This document shows positions 33,599-45,470 of a stretch of 64,000 bases of DNA, piece after piece. The number at the start of each line of letters is the position of its first letter. Within the stretch, counting starts at the first letter, position 1. The translations under genes and the position numbers were made by a program. The DNA lies in contig CM030711.1 of NCBI GenBank assembly GCA_017979445.1, positions 12,669,092 to 12,733,091 on the forward strand, in the 5' to 3' direction. The notes under the pieces were generated by a model. That model was not told the DNA's origin. It saw only the letters and a list, made by a program, of their open reading frames with translations, and did no database searches. Origin of the DNA: Akebia trifoliata (Eukaryota > Streptophyta > Magnoliopsida > Ranunculales > Lardizabalaceae).

Positions 33599-35614
33599 AT
33601 AGGCATGAAAATTTATCTAAGGCCATGTTTGTCAACGCTATTTACTGAAAAAATTTATTTTCCGCACTTTTTAAAAGTTAACGCGTTTATTTATCGAAAA
33701 AATTCAGCACAAAGTGCTGAAAATTTGGTTGAAATTTTCAGCGTAAAAAAGATGCTGAATGCTTATCGCTATTTGCGTTTAGCATCGATTTTTTTTTTTG
33801 TGGACAAATATGCCCTTCAAAACAAATTTAATTAGCACGTCTTTTATTTCATCCCAAACACTTTCATCTCATACGTCTCTGTAGGTTCTCTCGTCTCTTT
33901 CGTCTCTGTCTTGCCGGATCTCTATCGTCACTCTCGCCAGGTATCAATATCTCTCTCGCCAGGTCTCTAATCTCTCTCTATCTCTCTCTGTATCTCTCTC
34001 TGTGGTTTTAAAGGCCAAATAAGTGGTAATTGTGGGGAGGGACAAGGATGGATTCAACTGTATACCCTATAAGTAGGTGTAGAAAATTCTTTTGGGGATG
34101 GATGTTGTTGCTGTGATTTGGACCACCAATCTCATGAAGGTCTCGAGTATTGGCATCAAACAACATGGGGTAATGACTACTACACCCCCCTTGAACACAC
34201 CTCATGTTTGGAGATAGAGAAGACTAGAATTTAAAACAATCTCAATAGGTTGACTTTGAAAGAAATCCTGAAAGCAACATCAAAGGAAGGCGTGAATTCA
34301 AAGGAGAAATGGGTTTTCCAAAAAGCACATTATGATATTAAAAGAAGGTTTTTATATACATAATCATGTATTGGAAGCAGAATTCAAGAACCTAAACAGC
34401 AATAAATCAAGGTTTCTCTCACAAATATGATTTTCTAGAGAAATACTTCATACTCAAATAAGATAAACAACATAGAGATATTCTTATAAGAATTTCAATT
34501 TCTAATAATGATGCTAATCAAACACAAAATCAGCTTTAAACAAATATTAAATTAACAGAAAGAAAATAAAAGAGAATTTCCCTAGTCCAAGCTTGGAAAG
34601 TTTCCTCTTTGCAGAAAAGATGGTACATAGCCTTTAGGGTCTGTTTGTCTGTAAAAAAAATTGTTTTACCTATCCTAAATAGAATTTTCCTTGATCATGT
34701 GATAGAAACCCTTACTTAGATTAGTTTTCATATTGTTTGTTTGACATCGATCCTAATATGGGTTTAGTATGCATATTGTTTGTCTAACACTGGCGTAAGT
34801 TTAATTTGATGTTGTAAATATTTCAAATTTAAATTGTAACCCCAAAATAAGTATCACAAAATAAAAATTATATTTTGATTAAGAAAAAGAAATATTTCAT
34901 CATCATGATTTTTTTCACTATGGATTTGATGATGCCACACTAATGTAGAGGACAAAATTCTATGAAATAAAAAAAAATACTTAAAAATATTATTTTTTAT
35001 TGTTAGATTTTAATTTTAAATATTGTAGTTGTCTATTTTAAAAACCTTGAATTAAGTCCCAAAAAAAAAACATTTTTTTTTGTTTGAGTTTTTCTCTTGT
35101 AATGTAGAGGGCTGTGGTGTTTGATTTCCAATGTGGCAATCCATTTGAGCTTAACAACCCTTAGTAAGATTTGAAATCTTACTACACATCCCCATAAATA
35201 TATACAATTGTATATCTTGAAAAGAAAAATCCATGGTTCTAACACATGCCACGTTAGGAGAGTATGGAGAAGAGTAAAAAAACCATGGTTCCTTTTAGAG
35301 TCGTGATAATATGACGCCCCCTACGCTCCCATCACATTATCGTAGATCATTTGGTTTTCTTTATCGGGGGTGTCAGAAAAACATTACTCTTCTTTTTAAA
35401 CAGGTCCAAAATCCCTTTTTTTTTACTCTAGTCTTACAAATTGCTTAATAGTTGTTACTAATTACTCTTGGTGTGCCTATATTTTTCCAACTGTTTCATG
35501 AATGATAGTTTGCACTATTTCCATGTTTGAACATAACTGGCATTGATATGAACTAATTTTATAGTTGTTTAAATTATATGGTTGTTTATTTTTATTTTTC
35601 TATTGCATTTAGAT

Positions 35615-36560
35615 ATGGATTCTAATGAAAGCAACCAAGCGTGTTGACTTGATGAGATGGTTAGAAATTTTTTTATCGATCTATGTATTGAAGAAACTAA
35701 TCATGAAGGAAGATCGGGAGGGACTCTAAAATCCCAATCATGGAATAGAATTATGGTTAAAATGAACAAGAAATTTTTAACTACTTTTAAGCAAAGGCAA
35801 CTAAAAAATCAATGGGATTATCAAAAGAAGTAATATGGAATTTGGATGCGGCTTATAACTTACACAGGTCATGGATACAATGCAAAAACAAATACCATTC
35901 ATTGGACTGATGAAAAATATGATGACTACTTGAAGGCATGTCTGAACCTAAACTTTTACTATATATTTATAAATCTTGAAAATATTATAAGTGGACTCAC
36001 TTTTAATATAATTCTAACGTGTCTCAAAAATACCCAAAAATAAAAAAAATTTGTCATAAGCCATTGATGTTTGGACGTGAATTATGTACATTATTTGAAT
36101 ATACAATGACCACGGGAGATAATGTATGGGGTCTACATAGAGAAGGGTTGCCTGTGAATATATCATCTCAAGTTGGAGAAGATTTACAAAGTTTTGATGA
36201 GTTTGAATCACAAAATTTGGATGATGAATCTTTAGGACAAAGTGTTCCCAATGTATCAACTCCTTCAGAAAAAGTAGATACTTCATCGTCAAAAAAATAT
36301 TGTAAAAAGAATGATCAAGACGATCTTTAAAATAATATTCAAACACTTATCGATGTTCTTGTGAAAGATATTGATAATGGACATCGATACAAGACTGTAT
36401 GAAATCTTTAAATGAAATGATAATGGTGGAGAAAGGAGGACACCTCTATAATATTGCACTTAATGTATTTACTAAAGAAAAAGAATATAGGATAATTTGG
36501 ATGGAATTGGCAGATCCAACACTACGATTATCTTGGCTTAATGCTATTCACTTATCATAG
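35615..36560 (+). pseudogene. Harbinger ORF1: Myb/SANT-like DNA-binding protein, broken
   Basis: PIF/Harbinger elements encode a Myb/SANT-like partner that binds DNA with the nuclease. Here the N-terminal part shows the domain (KSQSWNRIMVKMNKKF, KQRQLKNQWDYQKK, NTIHWTDEKYDDYLKA). After a probable intron around 35940-36015 comes KYPKIKKICHKPLMFGRELCTLF, the usual block in these proteins. The C-terminal part ends YRIIWMELADPTLRLSWLNAIHLS. In-frame stops occur early (after the first ten codons) and after QKK. Start chosen at the ATG of 35615 by similarity to family starts. Confidence 0.82.
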
Positions 36561-36812
36561 GCTTTCATATATGATATCTTAGTGATAGTTTTGTAGATTT
36601 TTTATCTTTGATAGAATATTTTGTTTGTTTCGTTATTTATGACATGTTGGAACACTTATTTTGAATGGATTTCTTTAAACTTTAATGTTAGAACACTCTT
36701 CTTTTGAATGAGTTTATTTAGATTTGAATGTTGAAACATTCTTATTTTGAATATATATTTGATTATCATATTACTTTTTATATGTATACAAATTATTTAT
36801 ACAATAGTGAAT

Positions 36813-38145
36813 ATGACACCACAACAACGGAAGCTTCTAATAATATTAATATTGAAGTTCATATTGAAACGTATTAGACGACAATCTCTTACTCGAGATG
36901 CAATCAATGTATTAACACTTACAAGTGTACAATTTGTGAATGAACTCTTAAAGGGTCCTTCATTAAATTGTTATGATTTGTTAAGAATGGAAAAGGAGTC
37001 ATTCGTTAACCTTTATCGTTTATTTCAAGAACGAGGATGGCTTGTAGATAGTAGACATGTGAAAATATTGGAGGTGATTGCAATGTTTCTTATGACAGTA
37101 AGTCATCATTGTCGGTATCGACTAATAAAAAATCGATTCTAACATTCATTGCAAACAATCCACAAGTATTTTCATAAGGTTCTACTAGTTATATTGTATT
37201 TTTCCAAAAAAATGATTATATCACCATCTTTCGATCAACCAATGGAAGAAATTCGAACCCATCGACATCTTAGACAAATATTTAAGGTATCTATCTTTAT
37301 ACCCATGATAATTTATATTTATGTTTATATTTTTTTACCAATAGTAATGTATTTCTTTAATTAATTAACAAGGGTGTTATTAGTGCTCTTTATGGAACAC
37401 TCATCCATGCTTGCATTCTATTGAATAAACAAATTCCTTACCGGGGAAGGAAAATGTCTGAATGCTATCAAAATGTAATGGTTATTTGTAACATTGATAT
37501 GATATTTACATATGTGCAAGTTGGATGGGAAGGAGTGCCATATGATTCAAGGGTCTTAATGGAGACTATTTGTGATCTTGCAAATAAATTTTCAATACCT
37601 TCATCTGGTATTATTAGTATTTCATATAATTTTATTAGTAATAAATATAATATCTATATATATTTTTAATTTAATAATGTATTTATTTTGATGTAGATAA
37701 ATATTATTTGGTTGATGCTGCCTACACACTAGATTTTATGACACCATATCGTAATATGCGTTATTGGTTATCTAATTTTCGTCGTAGACGTCCTAGATGC
37801 AAGGAAGAAATATTCAACCATGCACATGTTAGATTGAGAAATATAATTGAAAGAGCTTTTAGAGTTTTGAAGGCGCGGTTCCCAATTTTAAAAACGATGG
37901 CACCATACTCTTTTCATATTTAGAGAAATATAATGATTGTATGTATGACAATTCACAATTTTCTTCATAAAATTTCGATAATTGATGAGTTTTTTCATCA
38001 ATATGATGATGAAGATATTCTTCTCAAAGTAACTAATGGTGGAGATACTCATATCGGGGTGGAAGAGTTGTTTGGACAATCTAAACAAGCATTTATAATC
38101 TTACGAGATCAGATTGCAAATCATCTTAGTAGTGTAAATATATGA
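36813..38145 (+). pseudogene. Harbinger transposase (DDE_Tnp_4 nuclease, HARBI1/ALP1-like), inactivated
   Basis: Three coding segments, 36813-37285, 37373-37607 and 37697-38145, join in phase across two GT..AG introns; there is a stop just after RLIKNRF (37139-37141) in the first. Family motifs are clear: SVQFVNELL, LLRMEKESFVNLYRLFQERGWL, VGWEGVPYDSRVL (second catalytic Asp present), YYLVDAAYTLDFMTPYRN, and RLRNIIERAFRVLKARFPIL (catalytic Glu present). The first catalytic motif, normally (A)LDGTHI, reads ALYGTLI, so the Asp is now Tyr. Another stop lies at 37921, before RNIMIVCMTIHNFLH. Not active. Confidence 0.9.
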
Positions 38146-38637
38146 AATGATGTTATTTTGTTGGGTATGACAATGTTGTTTTTCAATTTTAATGGATTAT
38201 ATGTCAATGTTGATCTCAAAATTTTGATAGATGTGTTGATTTCAAATTTTGGCGATTTGTATGACATTTTTATTTTTAATTTGAAATTTATGGGGTTTTA
38301 AAAATACAAATTATTATTTAGAAATTGAAAATTTTAATATTATTTTTTTATTTAAAAATGAATTGTATTTTAATTTATAAAAAATAACATATTTTATTGT
38401 GTTTGATAAGAAATGAGCATTTGAAATATGCAAACAATGTATAATATTTGTAAGGGTAAAATAGACAATTTATCAGTTTTCAACAATATGTGACAAACAT
38501 GATTCTGCAAATTTAACACTTAATTGTAATGAATTCAACACTATTTTGACATCTAAACAAACAATCTTTTCAACACTTAAATTCAGCGCTTATTTTTTTC
38601 AGCACTTATTTTTTTTAGTTTAACAAACAGGGCCTAA

Positions 38638-38852
38638 CTTGTTAACCCATCTTGGTCTGGATTGAACCCCAATCATGCCCAAATCCTAATCCATTAACTA
38701 ATTTTCATAAATTAGAAAACTAGAAATTAATTTACATATAGTAGAGTACACGAATAGATTTTATCTACCCAAGTAATTAGGACAAGGTAAAAAAGATGGA
38801 GAACTTGCCTACTATATGTATAATTGCAACCCAAGTGTGTCACAATGTCAGA
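38638..38852. other. Short AT-rich gap
   Basis: Sequence between the Harbinger element and the hAT-like element, about 215 bp, with no feature recognised. Confidence 0.4.
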
Positions 38853-40743
38853 TAGGGTTGTAAATGGATTCGGTTTTGATCGGATTAGGTCAATTTGGTA
38901 TAAATCTGATAAGGATTAGATAGCTCTCTTAACGGATCGTGTGTAAACACCCAATTTTCGTACTCGTCGACTCAATTACGATGGTTCCCAATGATAGATG
39001 AATATTCTAATATTTTTTGTTGTTACTAAATGTGTTTCCAAAATTCGAATGAGATATTTGAAATAAATAAATTTTAGAAAAAAAAACACTACAATAGGAA
39101 AATATAACCCAAAAATATAGAAATAATTATTTTGAGACAAAAATAAACTTTACGAGAAAAATCACTAAAAAATGATCAAATTATCAAAATACCCCTAACA
39201 TCAAAACATCCTTAAAGCCTACATTACGTTTAGAAAAATCCTTTCAAACACGTAAAATAACAAATTAAAATCAAATAAACTATTTCATCAATTTTCACAA
39301 AATTTTAACAAAATTGTCAAAACACGCTCATATGATCCACGATCATTTCACGCTAAAAACCCATAAGTGATACAAACTGATACTCTTATTGAATTTTTTA
39401 TGGAAAATTAATTTCAAAACATCCCAAAACACTAAAAACAACTTCTCAACACAAAAGTCTTTTTTGAGAGCAAAATGGTAATTTTTCAACCCTAAAATTT
39501 AAAATTTTGAAACTAATAATGAAAACATTAATTAACGTAAAGTGAAATCTTAATAAATTAAACTAAAATTTTTAAACAAATAAAATTAATTAATTAAGCC
39601 CACGGGTCAAATTTTGAGTTGTAACCTATTTACTTAAGTGGGGCCCACATGATATTTAATAAAGAATTCTCCACCAAGGATCCCAAATAATTAAAAATAT
39701 ATTTTAATAAAGAACTCTCGAGTAGGGGGTTCTCCAAAAATTTAAAAAATCTTTATTTTACATAAGATTCAAAACCCTGATTAAATCCCAATTGAAATAA
39801 CTTAATCTTATCTCTAAGAGACCTAATCAAAACCCTAATCTTCTAAAAAAACTCTATAAAAAGGAGCATCCACCATCTAAATTCATAGGTTAAGAAAAAT
39901 CCTAGGAAAGAGAAGTCAAAAACTCTCCCCAAGACTTCTTAAAACCTTAAATCTAAAGCTCCAAGTCCATACCTAATACTCAAATCCTACTTTTTCACTT
40001 AAAAAATACCTAAAAATCCTTAAAACACTTTAAAAAGTCAAAAAAATACTCAGATCTAAGAGGAGAATACATCATCTCAGATATCGAAATCAAATTTAAC
40101 GATGAAGAAAAAAGTGAGAAGATTGACATGAGGAACGCTCTCCGTCAATTTCTAAAGGAATCAACTGTCGCAATCACCTAGATAAAGAACGTAATTTTTT
40201 TTTTTTAGGCAAAATTTTCTTGTAATATAACACTTTTGAGAAAAGTAGAGACATGTGTTTGTCGGGTGGAATTAGTGCCTAACACCTTCCAATCCCGTAA
40301 CGTAATTCTCGGATCCATTTTTTTTTTTTTTGTACTTCAGTACATTTTATCCATTTAGAGTCATGTTTCAATTCCTAGAACGTAAAACTATGTGGCAACT
40401 CCAGAAAAACAAAAAGCAAATCCGCACCCACAGATCGAAAGCGCTTTCATCGTGTTTTTATTGGATCTCTATATTAAGATGCAAACTCAATCCAATAACA
40501 ATTGGATAAGACCAAACCCAATTTGATGTACAAAATCTAAATAAACTTCATATATTTAAACAAATATATAAATATAATTTCTAACAGTGTCCTTGTCAAT
40601 CAGGACATGGTAAATCCAGATCCGATCCAATAAGTTATCAGATTGGATCTTTATCCGAATCTGAATCATCTATCCATACCACCGAAGTTATCGGGTTGGA
40701 ATGGATCGGAATTCAGATCTGATCTGATCCATTGACAGCCCTG
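38853..40743. mobile_element. hAT-like non-autonomous element, copy 1, split by a solo LTR
   Basis: Ends tagggttgtaaatggattcgg and, reverse-complemented, cagggctgtcaatggatcag: the 'CAGGGCTGTCAATGG' terminus typical of a plant hAT-type group. Without the nested LTR (38942-40449) and its 5-bp TSD it is about 380 bp and matches 44744-45108 in internal phrases (aaatctaaataaact.c.tatat.t.aacaaatatat; gatccagatccaatccaataag). The 8-bp target duplication is not clear. Confidence 0.7.
38942..40449 (+). repeat. Solo LTR, 1508 bp, inside the hAT-like element
   Basis: Starts TGTAAACACCCAATTTTCG and ends GCGCTTTCA, with a perfect 5-bp TSD TCGTG at 38937-38941 and 40450-40454. TATA box (tataaaaag) at 39855-39863; 'gtgcctaacaccttccaatcccg' around 40276-40298 and 'tggcaactcc' around 40394 link it to the Tat-like family seen at 29520-31658. 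No internal domain or second LTR follows. Confidence 0.88.
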
Positions 40744-42771
40744 GTGCGAGCTAGGTAAGCCTTATTTGCAAATTGAATTGGAGCAACACGTTAACACCCT
40801 TGTCAAGACTAGGGAAGTAGGTGGGACTGCTCAATAGAATTCCCCTGCAGGATCTAAGGAACTATGTCCAAGCTCAGCCAGGCCAATATGAGACAAAGCC
40901 CTAAACAACATGTGGGCATTGCGCACCCACCACATTAAGCATAAGAGGGTGATTGCTCGTTTGGAGGTCTCGACGACAGTTAGCTCAGTCTAGGCTTGCT
41001 TTTGGAGTCTACTAAACAATTGGGCCAGGCTTGGGCTTGACCGTAAATAAAAAAATATGATTAAGCCCTTATCAAATCAAATGGCCCACCCATTATGCCT
41101 ATTCTATGGGCCAGGAGCCTCAAAGGCTAGACTGGTAGCAACTCATGTTCTGTCGGGTTCGGACCAAGTTTTCCCTACATTGCACATGAGATGGCCAAAA
41201 AGAGCTGGAGCCAAGCAACTTTTCAATGGGGTAGGCCCAGATATCTCTTAAATTGACACCTGGCAGCTGAATTAATAGCCCCACGTGTCTGACAGTTGGA
41301 CACAAGAGATGGTAAAACCATCCAATCGGGTTGTCGGGGGATCTTAGTACCCAAAGATTAACAGTATGGGCCCACGTGTCAACCATCTGGTGACAGATGG
41401 TATGGGGGTGTTAGGGCAGACAAATCATCTAAGCAAAACCAATTAGATCTCTGGCTGGCGAGAAAAGATGGTGCTCTTTTCTCGACCGTTACCCACCAAA
41501 TTAATTTTCCATTCATGTAAATAGGGAGGGTCTAGATCATAGTAACCAAGTTTGATTCGGCAATTATTCGGTGGAGTTTAGTTTGATTAATTCAAATAAA
41601 CGTGTGAAGATTTAGTAAAAGAAAAAGAAATTTTTTTTTTTGAGATTGTACAAATAATGATTTTGGATTTCTTCTCTAATCCATTATCTTTAACTTTGCT
41701 GAAAACCTCATCTTGTTCTTGATATTTGTAGGTTTCGTGATTTTTTATTTGTCACTCTAGAATGAATTTTGGTTCGTCGGATAGGTAGGAAGAGATAATT
41801 TGTTTCTTGGTTAGTTTTGATCCCTAAATTGATTCGTTAGCTTGGTTCGCTTGTGCATAAATATAATTCAATTATAAATACAAATTAATATAAACATTTA
41901 AATTTTAAATATAAACAATGAATAAAGATATAATAAATTGGTTTGGTTCACTAAATCAATTAAAAATTATTGAGAATAAACATACTTTGACTTGCAAAAC
42001 CAAACAAAATTCTTTGGGTTAATGGATTGCTTGATTTTATGAACCCAATCTGAACTGTACAATCGAATTGGATAACATAGGTCTAGATCACATATGGTTC
42101 AATTCCTAAATTTTGGGCTATTCGTTTGGATTCTGAAATTTTATGCTTTCCCGCAATCAAAAGTAATATATATTATAGTTTTTAGATTCTAAAATCAGTT
42201 TCTAAAAATATTCTAGTTTTGAGAAAATTCAAAATCATACCAACAAAAGTTCAGAGCCATAGGCTTGAAATAAAATCATGTTCAGTGGTACCCAATAATT
42301 AGTTTGGATTGGATTATGTCATAGCTCATAACATGACTTATGATACAATGAAACAGACTAGTGCCCATCTCTAAACAAATAAGATTCCAGTGGACAACAA
42401 TTAAATGTTAAAACCTAACTTAAAATAGGGATACCCCACCATATTTATTTAACCTTCTTATTTTATCAAACAGATAACAAGATCTCCTTGACTATGGTCT
42501 TTTATGAAAGACTGTAAAATGACAATATGTATTATATCTTCATCTTCAATTACTTGTCATAGACTAGTTACCTTTTTTTTTTTAATCTCAAAACCCATCA
42601 TCTTGAGCCTTTCGGATGATTTTTTTTTTATTATTATATTTCTTCATCTTCAATGACGAGATTCTTCCTCCAACCTTCCTAATAAGATAGAATATTGGAG
42701 GAAATGAACGATGAATTTGAGGGTATAGACAAATCAAGAAATCAAAGTTTTATTATTCATTAAAAATACAC
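40744..42771. other. Intergenic stretch without recognisable gene
   Basis: About 2 kb. 40780-41470 has a more balanced base composition and two cacgtgtc sites (about 41282-41289 and 41372-41379), but open frames on the two strands overlap and none resembles a known protein. From 41500 it is AT-rich. Confidence 0.45.
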
Positions 42772-42940
42772 TAATGCTGAGGTGACACAGCATTTACTTC
42801 GATGCTCAATTCTGACGTGAGGTGCGCACATAACTGTAGATGTGTTTTCTCATGATATAAGTAAAAATCATCTACGGTTTGTGCGCATCTCCACGTCAGA
42901 ATTGTAAGAATTGCAGTAAATCCTGTGTCATTCCAGCATG
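42772..42940. mobile_element. Foldback MITE with ~70-bp terminal inverted repeats, 169 bp
   Basis: The left arm runs from taatgctgaggtgacacagcat to ..gcgcacataactgtagatg. The reverse complement of the right arm (atgctggaatgacacaggat .. gcgcacaaaccgtagatg) matches with scattered changes. Nearly the whole element is hairpin, leaving a loop of about 30 bp. Long inverted arms suggest a Mutator-like origin, but the target duplication is not certain. Confidence 0.75.
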
Positions 42941-44743
42941 ACTCTAAAAAATATGTCATAGAGGTTGGAATTTTAGTAAGAAAATTAATGAAGATTTTTA
43001 CAATGTGTAGACTGGAGTAGCAGTTAGATTATTTCTATTTGTCTTTCAAGAAACCCATGTAAACAGCTATGTACCTACTATTGGGAGGCATCCCATGTGT
43101 AGAGATAGTAAAGAGCTTTCGATCCTGACAAAGAGCTAAAACCCTATAATGAAATTCATTGAAAAATAATATAAGAAAGTAAACCAAGAAACAAGCATAC
43201 AAGAAACATAGAGATTTATATGGTTCCATTAAGGTTGAGTTACGTGCATAAATCCACATCAATCCCATTATGAATTATGAAGACTCTCTATTACAAATTA
43301 CACACTTTCACTAAATAAAGAGAAACATATATTCTCAAGAACAGTAGAATTTTACATAATATTAGTAAAAGTATAAAAATACTCTTAGGAAAATTTGATT
43401 TAGGTCTCCATCCTCAAATCCCTACCTTTCGGATATGGGTGCCAATCGTAGTTTTTTATTTCCACAAATTCCGACACGAAATTTAACCAACAATTTTTTT
43501 TTTTTGTATATATTTTGTTGGAAATAACTATTCATTTCATGAAATATTTTAATGAAAAGTAAATTTTGTTTGACATTATCATTTTTTAGGTATAAAAATA
43601 TAGTATTTCAGTGAAAGTATTTTAATGAATAGTAAATTTTAACCAAAATAAATTATTTTTTGACAAAGAACTTATAATTGTTTTTAGTGTAAATTACGCA
43701 TAGTATTTACTAATAAAAATTGCATAGAATATTTATCCATTAGTATAAATGAGTTATGATTAGTTAGTTATATATACCATCTTATTTTAAAGTATTCTAA
43801 GCGTATTAGTACGTTTATATAGGTATATATACAATCAACCATGTTTCATTTAGTTGGATACATTAGTAATTTATTCAAAAAATAAAAGAAATATAATTAT
43901 ACATGAATGCAAGACTTAATAATTTCTTCATTTTAATGTCTTACATATTAAGTTGTACGTAGTTAATGCAACATTATTATTGTTATGTCCACTATCAGCC
44001 TCTCAATACATGTGCATATGTGTGGTAAAATGTTGTTGATATTCAATTTCTCACTCCATATGATAGTTTATTGTATTTTGATGACTTAATGAGTATGTTT
44101 TAATGCCTATTTTATCGTTTCCTACAAGATTAATAAAAATTTCAACAATATTTATGTTATTTCCAAAAAATTGTATTCCTTTTCACACGTCGAAGTATTT
44201 TCATTTCTAGACTAACCGAAATAGACACCGAAATTGAAATTTAATACCTTGGTGCCAATTTGATTTACAAATTTTTTTATCAAATGATTAAGAGTAACTC
44301 CTTATTGACTAGTATCATACAACTTCACAAACCACAACTAACCCATGACTCAAAGCAGGTGTTAGCCACCTTTGTCAAAAAAATCTTTAGGTGATGATAC
44401 CAGAAGGTAGAGTTTAAATCATGTCAATATTGAATTACTAAACTCATTAAAAACAAGTTTATCGATAAAAGAAAAATGAAATAAACTTTAAAATTTGGGT
44501 GATAATACTAGATACTTGGGTTTAAATCATGTTAGCACCGAGTTGTTGAACTCTTAAAAAACATGCTTAATGTTAAATAATAATATATAATAAATAAAAA
44601 AATCAAGATATTCGTGAGAATCCAAAACTCTCAAGCCCATCGAATCACCTACTATAAATCTGGTTTAGTTGGTTTAGTTAAGACCAGGTGTACTTGACCC
44701 ATTTTCTATTTTTACCATTTATGTGACTCATGATGGTTATGAG
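42941..44743. other. AT-rich intergenic stretch
   Basis: No gene. 43200-43260 (gatttatatggttcc..ttgagttacgtgcataaatccac) resembles a phrase common in LTRs of plant retrotransposons, so 43000-43450 may be a decayed LTR. The rest has no recognised element. Confidence 0.4.
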
Positions 44744-45108
44744 TAGGACTGTCAATGGTTCGGATCCGAGACTAATCCATTAAGTATCAACATGTATTTT
44801 TTATTGGAACTCGATATTAAAATCAAGATCTAAGTCCGATCCATTAACAATCAGGTTGGGTTGGGACCAGGGTAAATCCGATTTTATATGCAAAATCTAA
44901 ATAAACTCCTTATATCTCAACAAATATATTATATAATTTTTATAGTTTCAAACATATTAATCGGATTGGGATATGATTGATCCAGATCCAATCCAATAAG
45001 ATAGCAGATCGAAATCTTATTGGAGTCCGAAACACCGATCGAAATCCAAAGCTTTCGGATAGGAACAAATCCGATTTTGGGGTCTGATCCGCTCCATTGA
45101 AAGCACTA
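44744..45108. mobile_element. hAT-like non-autonomous element, copy 2 (upstream of PP2C)
   Basis: Starts taggactgtcaatggttcgg and ends ..gatccgctccattgaaagcacta, matching the ends and interior of the element at 38853-40743 once its solo LTR is removed. About 365 bp, non-coding. It ends roughly 360 bp upstream of the PP2C start codon. Confidence 0.7.
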
Positions 45109-45111
45109 TCT

Positions 45112-45470
45112 TCTATGAGTTAAAAAAAAAAAAAAGCTTGAAAGGTCCCCTCACTCGTTAAAATTGAAAAAATAAAAATAAAAATAATACTAAAAAAAGA
45201 AAATGCGGGTGTCGTTTGGTGTAACATTGAAAACTACACCAAACAAAAAAGGGCTTCCCTACGCCATCTTCTCCAAAGCAAACAACCACATCACTGCTCC
45301 TCTTCCACCGAGCACTCCCCATCTCCTCCTCTCCCCTCCCTACCCTTAATCTGCGCTCCTCTTCCCCTCTTTATCATGCGCACCCCAACCCCACCATTAA
45401 AACCAGAATTAAAAAAACATGTCTGTTTCGATTTTAGATTCAATTAGGGTTTTTTAAAGAGAGATGTGGG
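45112..45470 (+). promoter_or_regulatory. PP2C upstream region and CT-rich leader with upstream AUGs
   Basis: After an A-rich part, 45290-45375 is strongly C/T-rich, typical of a plant 5' UTR. If transcribed, it carries ATGs at 45376 (24-codon frame ending at 45447), 45419 (13-codon frame ending at 45457) and 45464 (a frame overlapping the main start by running past 45471). The transcription start is not known, so how many are in the mRNA is uncertain. Confidence 0.5.

Larger units (their letters stand above)
33621..38634 (+). mobile_element. PIF/Harbinger DNA transposon, 5014 bp, with both genes
   Basis: TIRs GGCCATGTTTGTCAA.. and, reverse-complemented from the right, GGCCCTGTTTGTTAA..; flanked by TAA at 33618-33620 and 38635-38637, the standard 3-bp PIF/Harbinger target. 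Carries a Myb/SANT-like gene (35615-36560) and a DDE nuclease gene (36813-38145), both on the plus strand. Both have stops. 33840-35600 is a long non-coding 5' part with a (TC)n run at about 33965-34005. It sits only 18-22 bp outside the TSD of the gypsy element ending at 33598. Confidence 0.93.

Noticed and set aside
34637..35407. Possible Tourist-like MITE inside the Harbinger (gggtctgttt .. aaacaggtcc)
   Set aside because: The inverted match is only about ten bases and the 3-bp flanks do not agree.
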